DNA of 41,647 nucleotides from a virus. The notes under the pieces are model-generated. The model worked only from the letters and a program-made list of their open reading frames with translations, was not told where the DNA came from and did not search any database. Where the stretch lies: IMG/VR virus record IMGVR_UViG_3300046167_000184, positions 1 to 41,647 of that record; one strand, given 5' to 3'. Below, piece after piece: positions 39,062 to 41,647 of the stretch (its first letter is position 1; each line of letters begins with the position of its first letter). Both the position numbers and the translations under genes were made by a program.

Positions 39062-39941
39062 GTTAGTCCAAATGGACGCAAAGCTAATTTGGGACGGAGA
39101 AGCACACCGAGCCCGAAGCATAACCAAAGCCGAGCGATTTGCCTCTTTCTCTGATTATGAGACAAGGGGCATCGGCGACTTTAAGCCTAGCCATATTCAC
39201 AAGTTCTTTGACAGTCTCGCGGAGCAGGGGTTGTCTAATAATACTATAAACCACTATGGGGCTATGATAGTCAAAGTGTTCTCTCATGCTGTCTGTGAGG
39301 AGCTGATTAGCCATGTACCCAAATTTAAGTATAGGAAGGTTAGAGGTAACAAGCGGCCTTTATACTTTACAAAGTCTCAAATAGACTTAATGTCGTCCTA
39401 CTTTCGAGATAGTGCTGACTTCAGAGACCTAGAGTTTTATTTGATCATTGGCATTCAAACAGGAATGCGTATTGGTGAGATAAGGAGCATAAACGAACGC
39501 ACATTAATTATTGATGCAACTGGTGGTTATTCAGTCTACTTAGCTGACACCAAGAACGGCGACAGCCGCACAGTACCCATCAATGATCAAGCCCTAAGAG
39601 CCATCAGGAAACTAGGAACTGATGTCTCTAAGAATTGGAACAGCAAGTTGTTTTATCGTGGTTGGAAACACATGAGAAGGGCAGTCCTTAACGACGACAG
39701 CCGTTACACCTTCCACACAACAAGACATACTTGTGCAACAACGCTGGCTAACAGTGGGGCTTATAATACGGACATCATCGGAAAGTTTTTAGGACACCGA
39801 GACCTAAACACCACCCGAAAATACATAAAGACAGCACCAGAGACCCTTCGGTCTATGGCAGAACTAATGAGAGGAGAGCAAAGCAAAACTATTGCAGAAC
39901 CACAAGCCAGACAGACTGATCTGTTTGGACTGGAAATATAA
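39048..39941 (+). CDS. int: Tyrosine recombinase (integrase)
   Basis: The 297-residue site-specific recombinase has all catalytic residues: Arg141 in TGMRIGEI, Lys169 in ADTKNGDSRTVPI, His223 and Arg226 in FHTTRHTCATTLA, His250 in KFLGHRDLNTT and the nucleophile Tyr259 in TRKYIKTAPE. The N-terminal SAM-like core-binding part is present (FKPSHIHKFFDSLAEQGLSN) but the very N-terminus is short, so an arm-binding domain is small or absent. It lies just upstream of the RNA polymerase gene, the same place as in temperate-type T7-like cyanophages and pelagiphages. It would insert the genome into the host chromosome; no excisionase or repressor is recognised. Confidence 0.95.
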   Translation: MTFLELVQMDAKLIWDGEAHRARSITKAERFASFSDYETRGIGDFKPSHIHKFFDSLAEQGLSNNTINHYGAMIVKVFSHAVCEELISHVPKFKYRKVRGNKRPLYFTKSQIDLMSSYFRDSADFRDLEFYLIIGIQTGMRIGEIRSINERTLIIDATGGYSVYLADTKNGDSRTVPINDQALRAIRKLGTDVSKNWNSKLFYRGWKHMRRAVLNDDSRYTFHTTRHTCATTLANSGAYNTDIIGKFLGHRDLNTTRKYIKTAPETLRSMAELMRGEQSKTIAEPQARQTDLFGLEI

Positions 39942-39959
39942 AAAGGGAAGTAAAGTAAG

Positions 39960-40085
39960 ATGAACAACAAAGTAAGCGAGAATAATAACCAACAAGGGTT
40001 CTTCGGTATCCGATTGTCTAGCTGGTGTAATCCAGAGACTGCCCCACCTGTAGTAACCAACAAAGCAGGGGGAGCCAAAACATGA
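39960..40085 (+). CDS. 41-residue ORF coupled to RNA polymerase
   Basis: The short gene (MNNKVSENNNQQGFFGIRLS, then WCNPETAPPVVTNKAGGAKT) has a good ribosome binding site (AGGGAAG near 39944) and its stop overlaps the polymerase start as ATGA. It may mainly serve translational coupling; the Asn/Pro-rich peptide has no known match. Confidence 0.6.
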   Translation: MNNKVSENNNQQGFFGIRLSSWCNPETAPPVVTNKAGGAKT

Positions 40086-41647
40086 GCAACGATAATACAC
40101 AGGCCAACCCTATTTCAGAAGCCTATAATGAGACCATGAAGGAAGATGGTAGAAGTAAGTGGAACGACAGGTATAAACAGGCAGACAACGTCACTGAGCA
40201 AGCACCAGAATACAACCAGTTAAAGCAAGTCTTGGACAAGGTTGCAGAAGGACTTACAAAAGATATAGAGGAAGCTAGAAGAGGCAAAGGCCGCCGCCCA
40301 ACGTGGCTTAACGACCTTATGCACCTTGACCCACGACAGCTGGCACTTATTGGCCTCCAAAGCTGTTACAATGCAGTTCTCAAAGACAGCACTATGAACT
40401 CAGTAACTCAGGAAATCGGTGGACTGATAGACAGGGAATGTCTTGCACTTGAGCTATTGCACAGTGAGGATGAGGAAGCCAACAAGAACAACGCTAGAAT
40501 TGTTAAGATGGTCTCTGAAACTCATACTTCAGCACATGTTAGACTGAAGGCACTCAGGAACATAGCAACCAAGAATGGCACCAAATCTGTATACTTTGGA
40601 ATATCTGAGACCAAGGCAGACAGGAAGATGCACAAGAAAAGACGCACAGCAAACTCTGCACCAGTTCTTTCAGCTATCTTTCAGTATTGTAATGTCTTTC
40701 AAAAGGACACCCAATATACAACACCAAAGAACAGCATTACTCGCCTTGCGTTTACTGATGAAGCCCAGCGCGAACTTGAGAGAAGCAAAGAGTATCTGCA
40801 ATGGTCACAGCCACTCCTAAAACCCATTCCTATGGACACTCCAAACCCATGGAAAGGATACCACACAGGAGCCTATAAGGACTGGCGGTTAGCAGAGCTA
40901 GTGAAGCTGGTCAGAGGGGCTTCAGTAAAGCAGATTGAGGCCATAGAGCACAGTTTTAAGGGTGAAACTCCAGAGCACTTTAGAGCCCTAAATGCACTCC
41001 AAGAAACGAGGCTTTGTATCAACGAAGAGATGTTGGAAGTAGTTGAGTGGTGCTGGGAGACACGGCAGTCATTCGGTAAGTTTCCAAAGAGAGATAAACC
41101 AGAGTTTCCAAGGCTACCCAAAGATCACATGACCATGTGCCAAGAGCTGAAGAAAGCAATCAAAGAAGACCAGCGTGAATGGAGAAATACGGAGAGGCGT
41201 GTCAAAGGTGCTGAAGCAGTCATGAAGCAAGATTTGCAGATTGCTAATGAACTAGCAGTACACGATTGGTTCACGATCCCTTGGGCTTGTGATTTCAGAG
41301 GCCGCTTCAATATGGTTCCGTCATTTAACTATCACAGGGACGATCACATTAAGTCGCTCTTCCAGTTTCAAAGAGGTCGTGTAGTTGATGGGCAGAACAT
41401 CAGGTGGCTGAAAATACACATTGCCAACTGTAGTGGTTTTGAGAAGATCGACAAAGCACCTCTTGAAGATCGTGTGGCTTGGTTTGATAAAAATGAGGGT
41501 GTGCTGTTGGACATGGCTAAAGACTATAAAAACAGTCTGGGTCAATGGTCAGGTGCAGACAAACCTTTTCAAATGTTAGCCGCAATCTTTGAATATTCCA
41601 GATACCTTGAGGAAGGTGACGACTTCGTTGGTTTTATTCCGTATTCT
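40082..41647 (+). CDS. T7-like RNA polymerase, N-terminal part (continues at base 2)
   Basis: These are the first 522 codons of the single-subunit RNA polymerase. The ATG at 40082 has AGGGGGAG upstream. The N-terminal domain includes NDLMHLDPRQLALIGLQSCY; further on are the conserved WTGAYKDW-type region (YHTGAYKDWRLAEL), FTIPWACDFRGRFNMVPSFN (the T7 DYRGRVYA region) and PFQMLAAIFEYSRYL. The frame ends at the window edge in GFIPYS, just before the motif A that opens the window. In this genome the polymerase is the bridge between the early/integrase region and the replication operon. Confidence 0.95.
   Translation, partial: MSNDNTQANPISEAYNETMKEDGRSKWNDRYKQADNVTEQAPEYNQLKQVLDKVAEGLTKDIEEARRGKGRRPTWLNDLMHLDPRQLALIGLQSCYNAVLKDSTMNSVTQEIGGLIDRECLALELLHSEDEEANKNNARIVKMVSETHTSAHVRLKALRNIATKNGTKSVYFGISETKADRKMHKKRRTANSAPVLSAIFQYCNVFQKDTQYTTPKNSITRLAFTDEAQRELERSKEYLQWSQPLLKPIPMDTPNPWKGYHTGAYKDWRLAELVKLVRGASVKQIEAIEHSFKGETPEHFRALNALQETRLCINEEMLEVVEWCWETRQSFGKFPKRDKPEFPRLPKDHMTMCQELKKAIKEDQREWRNTERRVKGAEAVMKQDLQIANELAVHDWFTIPWACDFRGRFNMVPSFNYHRDDHIKSLFQFQRGRVVDGQNIRWLKIHIANCSGFEKIDKAPLEDRVAWFDKNEGVLLDMAKDYKNSLGQWSGADKPFQMLAAIFEYSRYLEEGDDFVGFIPYS

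Overview
This window looks like an essentially complete genome of a T7-like podovirus, cut open inside its RNA polymerase gene. The polymerase C-terminal half starts the window (base 2) and its N-terminal half ends it (40082-41647), so the molecule was probably assembled as a circle and linearised at an arbitrary point. No host gene is present, so the host is inferred. The gene set points to a marine alphaproteobacterial (roseobacter-type) host and a cobavirus-like relative: T7-style replication proteins, a cobalamin-dependent (class II) ribonucleotide reductase, an SU10/DUF5309-type capsid protein and pelagiphage/cyanophage-style tail-fibre cassettes. That placement is an inference from protein features, not from a search.

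Layout. (1) About 36.1-40.1 kb, rightward: an early region of small unknown genes, a tyrosine integrase (39048-39941), a 41-residue ORF, then RNA polymerase. (2) 1-10.0 kb, rightward: end of RNA polymerase, terminator, single-strand binding protein, endonuclease I, terminator, primase-helicase, a winged-helix protein, MazG-like pyrophosphatase, family A DNA polymerase, 5'-3' exonuclease, DUF3310 protein, class II RNR, a mini NrdR-like zinc ribbon and small ORFs, many joined by ATGA start/stop overlaps. (3) 10.02-10.25 kb: a convergent junction with hairpins, a 45-bp tandem repeat and a 17-bp inverted-repeat terminator. (4) 36.0-10.25 kb, leftward: tail collar fibre, tail nozzle, internal virion proteins, terminase, portal, scaffold, capsid, adaptor, five or so fibre genes with small accessory genes, small exported proteins, holin and endolysin. 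(5) 35.99-36.92 kb: the divergent control region, with 10-bp phased repeats, hairpins, a tRNA-end-like sequence that may be attP, and a possible broken small gene.

Working model: host RNA polymerase reads the early region; the phage polymerase then drives replication and the leftward virion operon; exonuclease, endonuclease and RNR recycle and reduce host nucleotides; holin and muramidase end the cycle. The integrase adds possible lysogeny to an otherwise virulent-looking gene set.

The most important caveat is sequence quality. The portal gene and the large internal virion protein gene are broken by single-base frameshifts, mostly at short homopolymers, and the polymerase gene is off by one base across the window ends. 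These look more like sequencing or assembly indels than real gene decay, though only read data can decide.
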